The notes beneath the pieces were generated by a model. The model saw nothing but the letters and a program-made list of their open reading frames with translations. It did not search any database and had not been told where the DNA came from. A stretch of DNA of 29,792 nt, from the IMG/VR virus record IMGVR_UViG_3300006925_000086, positions 1-29,792 of that record; one strand, 5' to 3'. Below are positions 8,691 through 18,532 of this stretch, in pieces (the stretch's first letter is position 1; every line of letters begins with the position of its first letter). Both the position numbers and the translations under genes were made by a program. This DNA comes from a virus.

Positions 8691-10345
8691 CCTACTCTCC
8701 TCTCCGTTCTTTTATCTACATTTTTATTTCCAGCATCTCCGGGCAATCCTGTGTATCTTTTATCCGGTGAAGGGGGCATTCTTTTCTTTGGGGTATAGTC
8801 AGCCTTATCTGCTACTTCCCCCGCTACTTGTCCTTTTGTTTGGCCGCTTAATAAGGCTTGTTCTTGAAGTTGTCCTAATTGTGATGAATCTATATTAGTT
8901 CCCGCATACTTATCTGTTTCAATAGGTTTATCTTTCTTATCAACATCTACTTCTGTAAGGCCTTCTGCTGGGTATTTCTTAAATATAAAATCACCATCTT
9001 CATTCATATCAACTTCAAAACCAAGATTTTTCATTTGAATCGCAAGTGCGACTTCCATTTCTCTTCTACGAAGAACTGCAATTTCATCCTCTTCTTCCGA
9101 GCGAAGAAGTTGAACTCTCCAGTCAGTAATACCAAATTGGTCCATTACAAACGGGAATAGATATTTATTATAAACCCCTTGAGCCATTTCAACTGCACGA
9201 TTAGTGACAAGAATCTGCATTCCTTCCGAATTAAGACCACCGGAGGCAGTATTATCTGCCATAAAAATATTACTCACACCATAGAAGGCCGAGATTCTTG
9301 TTCTCAAGTCTTCCTTTACAGCAGTATAATCCATCTCTTTTAATGAGTTCATAAAAGGAATCCATTCAACAGAACCACGAGAACCTCCCTCGGATTCAAT
9401 ACCCATGATAGGGATATAGTGAGGGTCTTGTTCCAACTTTTCTTTAACACCTTTCCAATACTTTACCAATGACTCCATGTTATTTGTTTGCACAGCAAGA
9501 ATACCTTTTGGTGTTCTCATTTTTTGATATGAAGTGCTAATGTAAGACTCCATGGCCTGAAGAGTAAAAATATAATTAAACAATGTAATTACTGGGGGGT
9601 GTCCGTATAATCTCGTAGGTGAATATTTACTAAAATGAACTACCTCTCCTGTAATATAATGTTGTTCTGCTTGAGCAGTTTTATTTGTAAATTCGATGGG
9701 GTGTAGATTACTACCACACATACCACACTTTTCATACCTTTCTTCGGAAATAAAATCTCTATGCGTGACGCAAGTATATCGCTGGTGTCCTCTATCACCA
9801 TCTTCGTCAACTTCTATAAACATTGTAGTTGGGTCTCCTCTATAAATCTCGTTAATTTTAGACATGGCTATTTCACCATTTTCTTCTAAGAAGTAGTCCT
9901 TGACTAAGATTAAAAAAGCATCATCCATAACATTGAGGTCTGTCTCTAATTCCTTCAAAATATCAATGAACAACTGGTGTGAATCATTTACATGATTCTT
10001 AAAAAAATTCTCAGCATAGACCTTTTGATTATAATTAGGCGTTCTTAAATCTCTTGACCTACAATTCATACATTCATCTACATCTTTTTGATGTTCATAG
10101 CCGCAGGAATTACACTTCTTATCAAATGCCTTTTTCCATTCATAACCTCGACGAAAAACCTCATTTTTAAGTTGAACCAAACAAGTGCGAACCACTGTTG
10201 AGTTTTTAGCGGTATCATATAAATATCTACCGGCGTAATGTTGAGGGTATCTACGCTCTTGAATACCTAAGTTATATACTTCTTTTTCCGTAGGAATTGG
10301 TGTTCTTCTTCGTATCAATGTTCTAAATCTGTCTCTTAGTCCCAT
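8687..10345 (-). CDS. Portal protein with two zinc-ribbon insertions
   Basis: This is the dodecameric head vertex through which DNA is packaged. The 552-aa length, the place after the terminase and the central pattern (GEVVHFSKYSPTRLYGHPPV at 233-252, followed by the long helix region LQAMESYISTSYQKM and the DLRTRISAFYGVSNIFM motif) fit the family. Two Cys clusters are unusual: C78-x2-C81 with C92-x2-C95, and C192-x2-H195 with C207-x2-C210. Both look like structural zinc sites inserted in the clip or wing region. The C-terminus (about 475-552) is low-complexity and charged. GGAGG five bases before the ATG, overlapping the previous stop, fixes the start. The downstream gene overlaps it by 4 bases. 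Confidence 0.88.
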   Translation of the reverse strand: MGLRDRFRTLIRRRTPIPTEKEVYNLGIQERRYPQHYAGRYLYDTAKNSTVVRTCLVQLKNEVFRRGYEWKKAFDKKCNSCGYEHQKDVDECMNCRSRDLRTPNYNQKVYAENFFKNHVNDSHQLFIDILKELETDLNVMDDAFLILVKDYFLEENGEIAMSKINEIYRGDPTTMFIEVDEDGDRGHQRYTCVTHRDFISEERYEKCGMCGSNLHPIEFTNKTAQAEQHYITGEVVHFSKYSPTRLYGHPPVITLFNYIFTLQAMESYISTSYQKMRTPKGILAVQTNNMESLVKYWKGVKEKLEQDPHYIPIMGIESEGGSRGSVEWIPFMNSLKEMDYTAVKEDLRTRISAFYGVSNIFMADNTASGGLNSEGMQILVTNRAVEMAQGVYNKYLFPFVMDQFGITDWRVQLLRSEEEDEIAVLRRREMEVALAIQMKNLGFEVDMNEDGDFIFKKYPAEGLTEVDVDKKDKPIETDKYAGTNIDSSQLGQLQEQALLSGQTKGQVAGEVADKADYTPKKRMPPSPDKRYTGLPGDAGNKNVDKRTERRVG

Positions 10346-10347
10346 AC

Positions 10348-11721
10348 TTATTCCTCCTTAACAATCGAATCTAATTCATTCATCAAATCCCATTTACAGT
10401 TATTTTTATATTTTGATATATTATCTTCTTGTATATCATATTTTTCAAACTCAACAGCACCTTGATTGCGAGCATCCTTCCAATTTTCCCACTTAATAAG
10501 TTTAAAAATTTCAGTCATTCTACTTTTAGCCCAAGGCTCTTTCTTGTAAAACTTCTTAATTTTAATTGCCTCTTGTAAAAGTCTACCCTGTTCTTGTTTC
10601 ATGCGAAGGTGGGGTAAGCACTTTTCTAATAATTTTGTAATATCATTTTGACTATAAAAATTTAGCCTATGTTGACTTCTACTATTCTCTCCCACCTTTT
10701 GGTCCAAGTGTAGGCGGCCAATTTTTAATTCCTTTTCCATTTCTTGAAAGAAGGCTCTTCCTCTATCTCCCGTGGCAATCATGCCAATACGGGGAGAATA
10801 TGAAGAGTCCATAGTAATATAACCATCGGAGTCAATAAACCCTGCTACATACCCATAAAGGTCTTTTTTAATCGTATCACTAAGAATGTAGTAATCTCCA
10901 TTAACATTTGTAGCGTTAATTCTTCTCAACATTTTAGAAATTGTCTGCGGTGTAGTAGAGCGATGATAACTTTTTGGCAACATTGAGTGAATACTATTAC
11001 TTGAAATTCCGGGATTATTACAAATGGTTTTTGTGATAATATTATCCAAAACATCTTGTCTTGATTTTCTAATAGACTGATGAGAAATTTCTTTGATTAT
11101 AGAGCGTATGTTTTTCTTGCTTTCCTTGAACACCTTAGTGTAGTCAGTATATTCTTTACCGTAGTCTAATTCATTCTTAAAAATATTAGCCTCCCACATT
11201 TTTGTTAAATTGTCTAAAATTTGCGCTCTCATATCTCCATCCTTGATATGTTCTAATTTTCTTAGTGTGACTATATCAGGTGTAAGTAACTTGAGTGCAG
11301 GTTTATACGGGGAAACCCAATAGATAGAATCCATACACTTATTCAAATGTTCTCCGTATGCGTTAATTAAATGGTCTATTGTCTTACTCATTTTCATTCT
11401 TGAGTCGCCTTTTAGTTGTCTACGCATATTTCTTAAATCCTTAACAATATCCGGTATAGGTTTGTTATCAATTAGTGGTTCTTCAGGGAAAGAAGATAAC
11501 ATATTTCTTGCATCGGTAAGATTAACTTGGTATATTTTAGAAATATCTTTGATAACCTCAGTCTCATCAATAGACTGATACGGTAGCCATTCGCTAAGTT
11601 TAATATCATCCACTAATTGTTTCTTGTTTTCTTTTACTTTATTCTGCGCTTCGTCAAGTTCCTGCAACTTTCTACGAAGTTCGTCTGTATTAATTTCATC
11701 TTCCTTACATATTAATTCCAT
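10348..11721 (-). CDS. LAGLIDADG homing-endonuclease-like protein with helical N-terminus and winged helix
   Basis: Residues 288-300 read LYGYVAGFIDSDG, a good LAGLIDADG motif with acidic residues D297 and D299. RIGMIATG and PHLRMKQEQGRLL follow, as in single-motif members of the family, which cut DNA as homodimers. Before it, residues 222-282 (NPGISSNSIHSM ... TISKMLRRI ... GDYYILS) look like a winged helix-turn-helix, and the first 215 residues are helical and unrecognised. The gene is wedged between terminase and portal, overlapping the terminase by 17 bases. The frame opens at GTG 11730, but that codon lies inside GGAGGTGG, the ribosome site for ATG 11721, so I use the ATG (457 aa). It could be a selfish gene targeting the packaging cassette, or a domesticated packaging-linked nuclease. 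Confidence 0.75.
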   Translation of the reverse strand: MELICKEDEINTDELRRKLQELDEAQNKVKENKKQLVDDIKLSEWLPYQSIDETEVIKDISKIYQVNLTDARNMLSSFPEEPLIDNKPIPDIVKDLRNMRRQLKGDSRMKMSKTIDHLINAYGEHLNKCMDSIYWVSPYKPALKLLTPDIVTLRKLEHIKDGDMRAQILDNLTKMWEANIFKNELDYGKEYTDYTKVFKESKKNIRSIIKEISHQSIRKSRQDVLDNIITKTICNNPGISSNSIHSMLPKSYHRSTTPQTISKMLRRINATNVNGDYYILSDTIKKDLYGYVAGFIDSDGYITMDSSYSPRIGMIATGDRGRAFFQEMEKELKIGRLHLDQKVGENSRSQHRLNFYSQNDITKLLEKCLPHLRMKQEQGRLLQEAIKIKKFYKKEPWAKSRMTEIFKLIKWENWKDARNQGAVEFEKYDIQEDNISKYKNNCKWDLMNELDSIVKEE

Positions 11722-13120
11722 ATATTCCACCTCCGAAATCTTGTCTTGTTGGTGTCCCGAATAACCCGCTACTATCTATGTCTATGAAAGCATCATTAAA
11801 AGACTTTGTGGCGTGATTAGCCAATGCGAGTGCGATAACAATATCATCGTGTGCGCCTAAACCTTCAATTTTTCCCGTACTGCTAATACCGAATGCTTCG
11901 AGTTCTTGTATAATTGCATCGGAAACAGCCTTTGCCTTTTCATCCGCATAGGGTAGTATAATTTTATTGTTCTCCAAATTCATCTGTAAGTTAAGAATAA
12001 TTTCCTCCTTTTTCTTACGGTGCATTGTAAATTCTTTAACGGGAAAGTCGGATATGTCTCGCAGTTCCATAGCAAAGGACTTTGCGAATGTATTAGTTTC
12101 AATCATTACAACTTCGGGTTTGTATCTCTCGCAAAGGTCTGTAATGCGTGTAATGTGAGAACGGAAGTCCATATTTTTTTCTCTTACCATCCAAACCACT
12201 TTTTTATTCATATCTTCATCTACTTCAATAACCATCATTACTGTATAGTCGCCGTCTGCTGAAAGTGAGGGGTCGTAGCCAATGTAGTATTTGAATGCGT
12301 CAGTATTACCATGATACGATAACTTACTTGTTCGGTCTTTAGACTTGTCGATAAATTCTTTTCCAAATAACATCGTGTTGGATGAAATTGGTATGCAGAG
12401 ATATTCTCTTGTGAACTTAGAAGAGCCGATTTCTCTCCTTCTCTTTTCTAAAGAATCTATATCCCAACGGGAGGGCCAAAGAGCATCACCTGTTTGATTT
12501 ATCGCTGGATAGCGTTGAACATCATATTCAGGGTTTTCCTCTAATGCGGCAAATATATCAGTGTATGTGAAAGGTGTGCCGACCATCCGTAAAGTAGCGG
12601 TGTGGTGAAGAGTAGGAATCATGTCTCCCCAAAACCAATCTGTAACTCGCTGTATGGCGGCAACAGAAAACTCCTTCATCGGGTCGTCAATAATAATCTC
12701 TTGAGGGTGAAGTCCACGAATCTGTGAACCAACGGAACGCTCAAGTATTTCATTTCCGTTTGTTAATCTCATTGAGCCGACAGCCCAACCGGACTTAGGT
12801 TTGAATTTTCTTAATGCTGGAATGTTTGTAAACATTCGGTCAATGTCTTTCATGTGAACCATTGTCTGTTTTTGGTTTGATGAAATGTAAATCATTTGAT
12901 ATGGTGGAGGTTGAAAAATTAATTGATAGATACACCAAGAGTGAAAAAATACGGACTTTCCGTGGTCTCGTGAACAAATGATTACAGTTCTTTGAGTGTC
13001 GTGAACTGATTGTAGCCAATCACGATGAAAAGGGGCCATTTCAAATCCGAGAATTTTCGTAAAGAAATATTCAAAATTACCATCGGAGGCTTTCATATCC
13101 ATTTCTGTAAGTAAGTCCAT
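11705..13120 (-). CDS. terL: Terminase large subunit (ATPase and nuclease)
   Basis: This motor pumps viral DNA into the prohead and cuts it. The ATPase shows Walker A CSRDHGKS (49-56), Walker B EIIIDDP (141-147, with D145/D146), and coupling motif VGTPF (180-184). The RNase H-like nuclease shows GYDPSLSADGDYT (D283), VMIETNTF (E341) and HDDIVIALALA (D425/D426), a full acidic triad. At 471 aa it is a normal length, and there is no intein. The start ATG overlaps the previous stop (TAATG), with GGGTGAT upstream. It lies directly before the LAGLIDADG gene and the portal in transcription order. Confidence 0.95.
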   Translation of the reverse strand: MDLLTEMDMKASDGNFEYFFTKILGFEMAPFHRDWLQSVHDTQRTVIICSRDHGKSVFFHSWCIYQLIFQPPPYQMIYISSNQKQTMVHMKDIDRMFTNIPALRKFKPKSGWAVGSMRLTNGNEILERSVGSQIRGLHPQEIIIDDPMKEFSVAAIQRVTDWFWGDMIPTLHHTATLRMVGTPFTYTDIFAALEENPEYDVQRYPAINQTGDALWPSRWDIDSLEKRRREIGSSKFTREYLCIPISSNTMLFGKEFIDKSKDRTSKLSYHGNTDAFKYYIGYDPSLSADGDYTVMMVIEVDEDMNKKVVWMVREKNMDFRSHITRITDLCERYKPEVVMIETNTFAKSFAMELRDISDFPVKEFTMHRKKKEEIILNLQMNLENNKIILPYADEKAKAVSDAIIQELEAFGISSTGKIEGLGAHDDIVIALALANHATKSFNDAFIDIDSSGLFGTPTRQDFGGGIYGINM

Positions 13121-13992
13121 TAACCAATCACCCTTTCATAAAATGTAGTTGTTTTACCAGCACTTTTGACTCTTCTACTTACATATTCTTTATTTCTTGA
13201 CAAATAAATTTTAAGTTCATTTCTCGTAGGAATTGTCTGTCTTCCTGTAATATTAGAATCTCTACTAATTATTGCATACATTGAATCTATTATTTCTTTA
13301 ACACTTCTTTCTTTACCGTCGACCATAATTTCATCAGTAAGTTTTTTTGCATTTGAGGATATACCACGCTTTAATATTCCCCAAGCCTTTTTCATAGCAG
13401 GGTCATCTAAACTTTTAGGAACCCACACGCCATATGTTGTAGCATCTCTTTGAAAGCGTTGATAATATCTATCCGGCAACAGTGGGTGTTTTTTCGTGTG
13501 AGGTAAAATTTCAAATCCCAACTTTCTATAACTTTGTAATCTCCAAGGCGCGTCATTAGAAAGTGAAAAAGCAATTATCTTTTTTTCCGTTTCTGCTAAA
13601 TTTTTAGCATACGGCATTCTAAATTCCTGTAATTTATTAAAGAACCCTCTTTGTAAAAATTGAATATTGCCATACTTTTCCGCATGACTTTCATAGCCCC
13701 CTACTGTGAAAGAACCTCCATCTCCGATAATATCATCCATTACAACAATGCCGGATTTAGAAACAGGATAACCAAATTCATCAAAAATAACCCAGTGTTT
13801 TGTATCTGGACTTGCAAAAAGAAAAGGACTATCCTTTCTATTTCTTAGCAATCTATTTGCTTCCGGCCATCTATTTGCGTAGCCTACAAATTGTTCATCC
13901 GATATAGGCCCTACGATAGTAAAAGTTTCCTCACCTTCGGTGAATTGAGTCCCCGAAGGAACAGGGTATCTTTTACTACGCTTGCCTTTCAT
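13120..13992 (-). CDS. Protein with a possible GNAT acetyltransferase fold, 290 aa
   Basis: The middle part resembles the GNAT fold: a strand pair ending near IVVMDDIIGDGGSF (82-95), a long helix with MPYAKNLAETEKKII (126-140), a strand AFSLSNDAPW, and YRKLGFEIL (155-163), the typical GNAT motif B ending. The acetyl-CoA pyrophosphate loop (Q/RxxGxG/A) is not clear, so activity is uncertain. The C-terminal third (about 190-290) is basic and helical, with repeated Arg/Lys (NELKIYLSRNKEYVSRRVK), and could bind nucleic acid. It is coupled to the terminase by a one-base overlap and to the 891-aa gene by four bases. A role in packaging or head assembly is inferred only from position. Confidence 0.6.
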   Translation of the reverse strand: MKGKRSKRYPVPSGTQFTEGEETFTIVGPISDEQFVGYANRWPEANRLLRNRKDSPFLFASPDTKHWVIFDEFGYPVSKSGIVVMDDIIGDGGSFTVGGYESHAEKYGNIQFLQRGFFNKLQEFRMPYAKNLAETEKKIIAFSLSNDAPWRLQSYRKLGFEILPHTKKHPLLPDRYYQRFQRDATTYGVWVPKSLDDPAMKKAWGILKRGISSNAKKLTDEIMVDGKERSVKEIIDSMYAIISRDSNITGRQTIPTRNELKIYLSRNKEYVSRRVKSAGKTTTFYERVIG

Positions 13993-16664
13993 CTAAATAG
14001 CCCCTTGACTTTGTAAATTATATCGTCGCTAATTCCGTAGTAAGAAGATAGGGTATTAAAGGAATCGTATGATTTAATAATACCTTCAATATCACGAGCG
14101 TATAAGTCAATTTTATCTTCCTTGTGTATTAAGTCTAATACATATTCTACATCACCTACATCGTCAAAATTAAAATACGCCTTATAGATTTTTTCCCCCC
14201 TATTAGATTTAACCGTGTCGAGTGCTTCTACATATGCCTTATACATCGCATCTTTATCCGTAAGTCTTCTGGAAATTTTCAACGGGTTTCTTCGTAGCGT
14301 TCTTTTAAGATTTCTAAGTTTTGTTCCTAAAGCGTTATCTTTAGCGTATTCTATAAACTCTTCATCTTCTAAAACATCAAATATTTTTAATTGGGAAATG
14401 TTTGTTTCAGCATCTTTATATTCGGTTATAGGTCTACCTCCGAATACAATATTGTTGGAATCATTAGCACCTATTGTTTGTGAAGAGAGAAGTATTTCAT
14501 ACAGTAACTTACCCATGTAATTTGTAAGATTTCTATTGACTCCTGTAATTTGTTTTCTTCTTGAATCACTCTTAGGTAAGTCCATTAGATATAGTTTTCT
14601 AAAAACTGGCATTGCTTTATCCATAATATTTAGTGCTTCGGGAACAGAGAGTTGACTATAACGCTTAAGACCTTCAAAGAATTCTATTAAATCGTCAAAA
14701 TCTTCTTGGGTAATATTAATATTTGCCCTTTTAACCATAGCCCTTCTAATACCCGCTCTTACACTTGTGCCTGTTTTTGTAGATAGGGCGGCAATTTTTT
14801 TGTAAGAATCCGATAGTATAAAATTAGGTTTATCCATTTCAAATAAATATCGAGTGTCTATAATGTCAAAGTAATATTGGTTAAATATGGAAACTAATTG
14901 TTCGAAGAATCCGTAAGTCAAATCACTTTCTTCTTGTAGGGTTTCTGCAAATTCTCCCGGCTGTTCAATATAATTGCCACCTGATAGAGAAGCGGTTCTT
15001 GCAGAACCGGGTCTTGTAGCAAAAGGTTTTCTTGCCACATTTCTATTAAAACGGGCTTCGGGTAATATATTTTTAATTTCAACTATGGTATCAAATAACT
15101 CATTTGCCATTTCATTTACAGAATTAATATAAGCCATGTATGAATTTTTTTCTACAGTTTTTAATATTAATTTAATATTGTTATCTTGAGTGACAGGTAT
15201 ATAATATTCTAAAGTAAATTTATACTTTTCTTTGCCAGACTTTAGTTTAGTAAGTATTGAACTATTTTTCTTATCATCTAAAATCATAAATGTGTAAGGG
15301 CCTTCTTTTACGAGGTCGCTTTTTATTTCTGTAATAAATTCTTTAATTTGGTCCAAATAACTTTCCTTTACCATTTCTAAAATATCCGGACTTTCTAAGT
15401 ATTCGGATAATTCTGTCATTACTCTTTCCTCTACCTTCTGTGCTAAATCACCCTCAACATATAATCGAGATTTATTTAATTTAGCGGCTAATAATGTAAG
15501 TGGGTCGGCCATTTTTTCGACCTCTTCTACTTCAACCAATAATTCTTCACCGACTTGCTCATTATAATCAATAGAAGAAGAAACTGTATTGTCTCCGGGA
15601 TTTTCATTGCGAGCGTATTTAGTCTCGTCTTGAATATCCACTTCGTCGCTAGAAATACCTCTTGAAAATATTTCTCTGTATTCTTCAATGTCAACTCCTG
15701 TAATTTGATTAACCAAATCACTTGCCAATTTAACAAGAGAAACTTCTTGAGAGTATTGTGTTATAGAAGGTGGGGTGGAATAGGTAATTGTATATTTAGG
15801 TATTCTTAATTTTTTAATTTTTTCTAAGGCCCTTTTATATTTTAAAACTGTGGCTGAATACCCTTCTTCCGCATCTATTGTTTCTAAAAATTCTCTCATT
15901 TCTTCATTAACCGTTGTTGTCAACTCCAGTGAACCTTCTCTTCTTTTTAGCGATTCACCTAATTCGTTTCCTGTAAGTTCCTGTATTTTTTGTAATAATG
16001 GTAATTCTATTACTATACCTTCAAACGATTTAAATGTGTTGTCTGTATCGGCCCAGTATTCGTAAATTTTCTTTCTATCTCCTGCGTCGGTCAATTGATA
16101 TTTTCTAAAGCCGTCAAATATCTCATCAAGACTTTTTGTATCAGGTGTGACAGTTTCTCTACCCCCTTGCTGTTCATCTAAAGCAAGGAAAATATTTCGT
16201 AAAAGGTCTTCTATTTCTGGAAATTTCGTAAAAACTCCATCTTCCAAAAAGGCAGAACAATTTTCTATAGTATCTTCCCAATCGTTCTCACTAAATGAAC
16301 CTCCAGCAGAAATTCTATTTTCCCAAGACTCTTCGGTAATTGTAGTAAGTCCGTAGAATCTACCGGCTACTGGGTATGATTCGGAAAGAAACTTAGGTTT
16401 TTGTTTTGTAAATATTTTCTCGGAACCTAAAAATAAATCTAATTCAACAATAGATGCTAAGTCGGAGAGGGCCGCTATTAATTTTAATCGCTCATCCATT
16501 TGTGGAACTCGTGACTCAATATTTTCTGTCTTTTCTGTCATTCCTAATCTTTTATCTAATATGACTTTATCTTCTTCAAAATTACCAGTCTTACCAGTAA
16601 ATTCCCCTTCTCGTATAAATTCGTCTAATAGTTGTCCAAATTCTTGCTCACTTATAATATTCAT
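13989..16664 (-). CDS. Very large, mostly helical protein of unknown function, 891 aa
   Basis: No family is recognised. The protein is acidic, largely helical, with long charged helices around 250-300 and 395-480, a strand-rich part near 485-520 (TFMILDD ... KFTLEYYIPVTQDNNIKLIL), and a basic C-terminal third (KLRNLKRTLRRNPLKISRRL near 800). There is no signal peptide or membrane segment. GGTGA five bases before the second of two overlapping ATGs fixes the start at 16664. It is encoded between the 552-aa gene and the GNAT-like gene, just before the terminase. With the 552-, 829- and 944-aa proteins it makes a set of four unidentified giants in the head block, plausibly virion proteins. Confidence 0.75.
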   Translation of the reverse strand: MNIISEQEFGQLLDEFIREGEFTGKTGNFEEDKVILDKRLGMTEKTENIESRVPQMDERLKLIAALSDLASIVELDLFLGSEKIFTKQKPKFLSESYPVAGRFYGLTTITEESWENRISAGGSFSENDWEDTIENCSAFLEDGVFTKFPEIEDLLRNIFLALDEQQGGRETVTPDTKSLDEIFDGFRKYQLTDAGDRKKIYEYWADTDNTFKSFEGIVIELPLLQKIQELTGNELGESLKRREGSLELTTTVNEEMREFLETIDAEEGYSATVLKYKRALEKIKKLRIPKYTITYSTPPSITQYSQEVSLVKLASDLVNQITGVDIEEYREIFSRGISSDEVDIQDETKYARNENPGDNTVSSSIDYNEQVGEELLVEVEEVEKMADPLTLLAAKLNKSRLYVEGDLAQKVEERVMTELSEYLESPDILEMVKESYLDQIKEFITEIKSDLVKEGPYTFMILDDKKNSSILTKLKSGKEKYKFTLEYYIPVTQDNNIKLILKTVEKNSYMAYINSVNEMANELFDTIVEIKNILPEARFNRNVARKPFATRPGSARTASLSGGNYIEQPGEFAETLQEESDLTYGFFEQLVSIFNQYYFDIIDTRYLFEMDKPNFILSDSYKKIAALSTKTGTSVRAGIRRAMVKRANINITQEDFDDLIEFFEGLKRYSQLSVPEALNIMDKAMPVFRKLYLMDLPKSDSRRKQITGVNRNLTNYMGKLLYEILLSSQTIGANDSNNIVFGGRPITEYKDAETNISQLKIFDVLEDEEFIEYAKDNALGTKLRNLKRTLRRNPLKISRRLTDKDAMYKAYVEALDTVKSNRGEKIYKAYFNFDDVGDVEYVLDLIHKEDKIDLYARDIEGIIKSYDSFNTLSSYYGISDDIIYKVKGLFR

Positions 16665-16669
16665 TCATT

Positions 16670-18328
16670 TCACCTTTTATAGTAGTCGGGGTCTTGCTCC
16701 AAATTTTCATCGTAGAGAGCATCTATCTCATGTAGATACTCGTAGGGATTTTTATTTTTAATTTTTATAAAGTTCTTAAGCGATTCTATCCTATTGGGAT
16801 TTAGTGTAGAAAGCACTTCGGTTAATTCATTAATTATTATTGTAGGTATAGGTGTAAATAATTTATCTACGCCTGATTTTATTTGAGCCTCAAGTGCAGG
16901 TGCATTTTCGGCTACAATTCTAAAATAGTCTCTCGGCTCTTCTTCTTCTAAATCTTTTAATGTGTTGAAAACATTTTCTATACTTTCAAGAGAAATTGGA
17001 TTAAAGGTTAATGCTAAGGCTATTGCGTTTTTAAATTGCTCGGCTTTCATCTTAAAGGAATCCTCACCTTCTTGACTTAATGAAGCAAAATTATATGTTT
17101 TAGGAATATTGGTAAAATCACTCCCCCCTTCTTTATCTAATAAAAGTCTATGGTAGACACTAAGCATAAGAACATATTCATTTTGTTCTAATTTGGTCCT
17201 ATTTCTTCCCATGCGTCGAGAATACCCTCGTGGTAATTCTTCAACTTGAGGAACAATGTCATTTTTCCATTGTTCAAATTGAGTCTTAGTGTTGCCGTCT
17301 TGTTTTACATCTGCCCTTATTCTCTCTAATAATTCTTCAGGAGTTTCATCACCGACACGGGCTAATACAGGATATTTTTGTTCCTTGCCCGTCTTAACCC
17401 AATCCGTCACATTTTTTCGACCAATTAAATCTCCCCCACCTACGGCAGAACCAGTCTTTCCTCCCCTTGAAAATCTAAATATAAGATAATTACTGAAAAG
17501 AGTTTCTAATGCAGTAGGACCTCTCGCCCTTAGAAGTTTGCTTAATAGAGAAGTTTTGACTTCAAAATTACCGCCTTTGAAAAAGTCTACAAGAGGGCCG
17601 GTAAAATTAGAAGTTGTTCGATTTAACATGTGTCCATATATTCTCATTATGTTTGTAAAACTTTCCTCGTTGTAATTTGAACTTCTCATCCATGTTCCTA
17701 AATTAATGGTAGCGTATTCTTTGTCTTGCACATGTAAGGCGTTGAGTCTTTTGACTATATTATAGCCTTGCGTTATTTCATTACCTTCGATAACTTCGCT
17801 TAACTGTTCTGTATCGACAGATTGCCAGCGTTCATCATCGGTTTGTATTTTAGAAATTAATTCTTTTAGTTTATCAAAAATACTTTGTCTCGGTGTACTG
17901 CTGGCTCTTGCTCTACTAATTAATATTGCCATGCCACTTAAAAAAGCAACCGGATTACCATTGAGTAGTTGATTATACAATTCTTGAATATTTTCTTCTA
18001 CCCACTTAACCGGATTGCCCGTGGTTTTATCACCAATTGTTTGACCGTCGCCATAGGGTAGTGAATAATATGCACCAAACCCTTCACTGGATTTTTCATC
18101 ATACAGGGCTTGTAAGGTTTCAATAACTTTTTCAGGGTCTCTTTTATTAGAAACTATATCATCGTAAAACATACTTGTTTCATCTTTTGCCTCATCAATT
18201 AATTCTAAAATATCTTTCATATTATTAAAAGACAACTCACGATTTCTAAGTTTATCTAAATACTCAGTATCATTTCCCCTGCGCTCACGCACAGCACGAG
18301 CAAGTCTACCTTTTATTGGTTGAACCAT
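16670..18328 (-). CDS. Large protein of unknown function, 552 aa
   Basis: No family is recognised. The sequence is helical and mixed-charge, with a Gly-rich basic stretch near 290-310 (FSRGGKTGSAVGGGDLIGRK) and a strongly acidic tail (HEIDALYDENLEQDPDYYKR). The frame opens at GTG 18337, inside the end of the membrane-protein gene; ATG 18328 is preferred because AGTGATAGGT precedes it. It follows the membrane-protein gene and precedes the 891-aa gene with a five-base gap, so it belongs to the same late transcript. Virion protein is the best positional guess. Confidence 0.75.
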   Translation of the reverse strand: MVQPIKGRLARAVRERRGNDTEYLDKLRNRELSFNNMKDILELIDEAKDETSMFYDDIVSNKRDPEKVIETLQALYDEKSSEGFGAYYSLPYGDGQTIGDKTTGNPVKWVEENIQELYNQLLNGNPVAFLSGMAILISRARASSTPRQSIFDKLKELISKIQTDDERWQSVDTEQLSEVIEGNEITQGYNIVKRLNALHVQDKEYATINLGTWMRSSNYNEESFTNIMRIYGHMLNRTTSNFTGPLVDFFKGGNFEVKTSLLSKLLRARGPTALETLFSNYLIFRFSRGGKTGSAVGGGDLIGRKNVTDWVKTGKEQKYPVLARVGDETPEELLERIRADVKQDGNTKTQFEQWKNDIVPQVEELPRGYSRRMGRNRTKLEQNEYVLMLSVYHRLLLDKEGGSDFTNIPKTYNFASLSQEGEDSFKMKAEQFKNAIALALTFNPISLESIENVFNTLKDLEEEEPRDYFRIVAENAPALEAQIKSGVDKLFTPIPTIIINELTEVLSTLNPNRIESLKNFIKIKNKNPYEYLHEIDALYDENLEQDPDYYKR

Positions 18329-18333
18329 ACCTA

Positions 18334-18519
18334 TCACTTAAGCATCATGTAAATTCCCAAAACTCCACCCAAAACAATTATTACTTTCGGTAACGCCTTC
18401 TTAATCAAAGCCTTATACTTTGCCTCTTGGCCTTCGGAAATAAGCCCCAAGTCTTCTGCCAACTCTACAATATCTTCTGCAATATCAGCAGCATCTTCAA
18501 TTTTATCTTCTGTACTCAT
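18334..18519 (-). CDS. Small single-pass membrane protein, 61 aa
   Basis: The first 30 residues are acidic and helical (TEDKIEDAADIAEDIVELAE). Residues 43-60 (LPKVIIVLGGVLGIYMML) form one clear membrane segment after a basic patch (KYKALIKKALPK), ending in a terminal Lys. The expected orientation is a tail anchor with the acidic part inside the cell. It opens the head block and has its own TATA box. Candidates are a holin-like lysis protein or a membrane anchor for assembly; neither is shown by the sequence. AGGG six bases before ATG 18519 is a modest ribosome site. Confidence 0.75.
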   Translation of the reverse strand: MSTEDKIEDAADIAEDIVELAEDLGLISEGQEAKYKALIKKALPKVIIVLGGVLGIYMMLK

Positions 18520-18532
18520 ATGAATCCCTAAT

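Noticed and set aside
11705-13120. Intein or split terminase caused by the LAGLIDADG gene
   Set aside because: All ATPase and nuclease motifs are continuous in one frame, and the endonuclease has its own start and stop.
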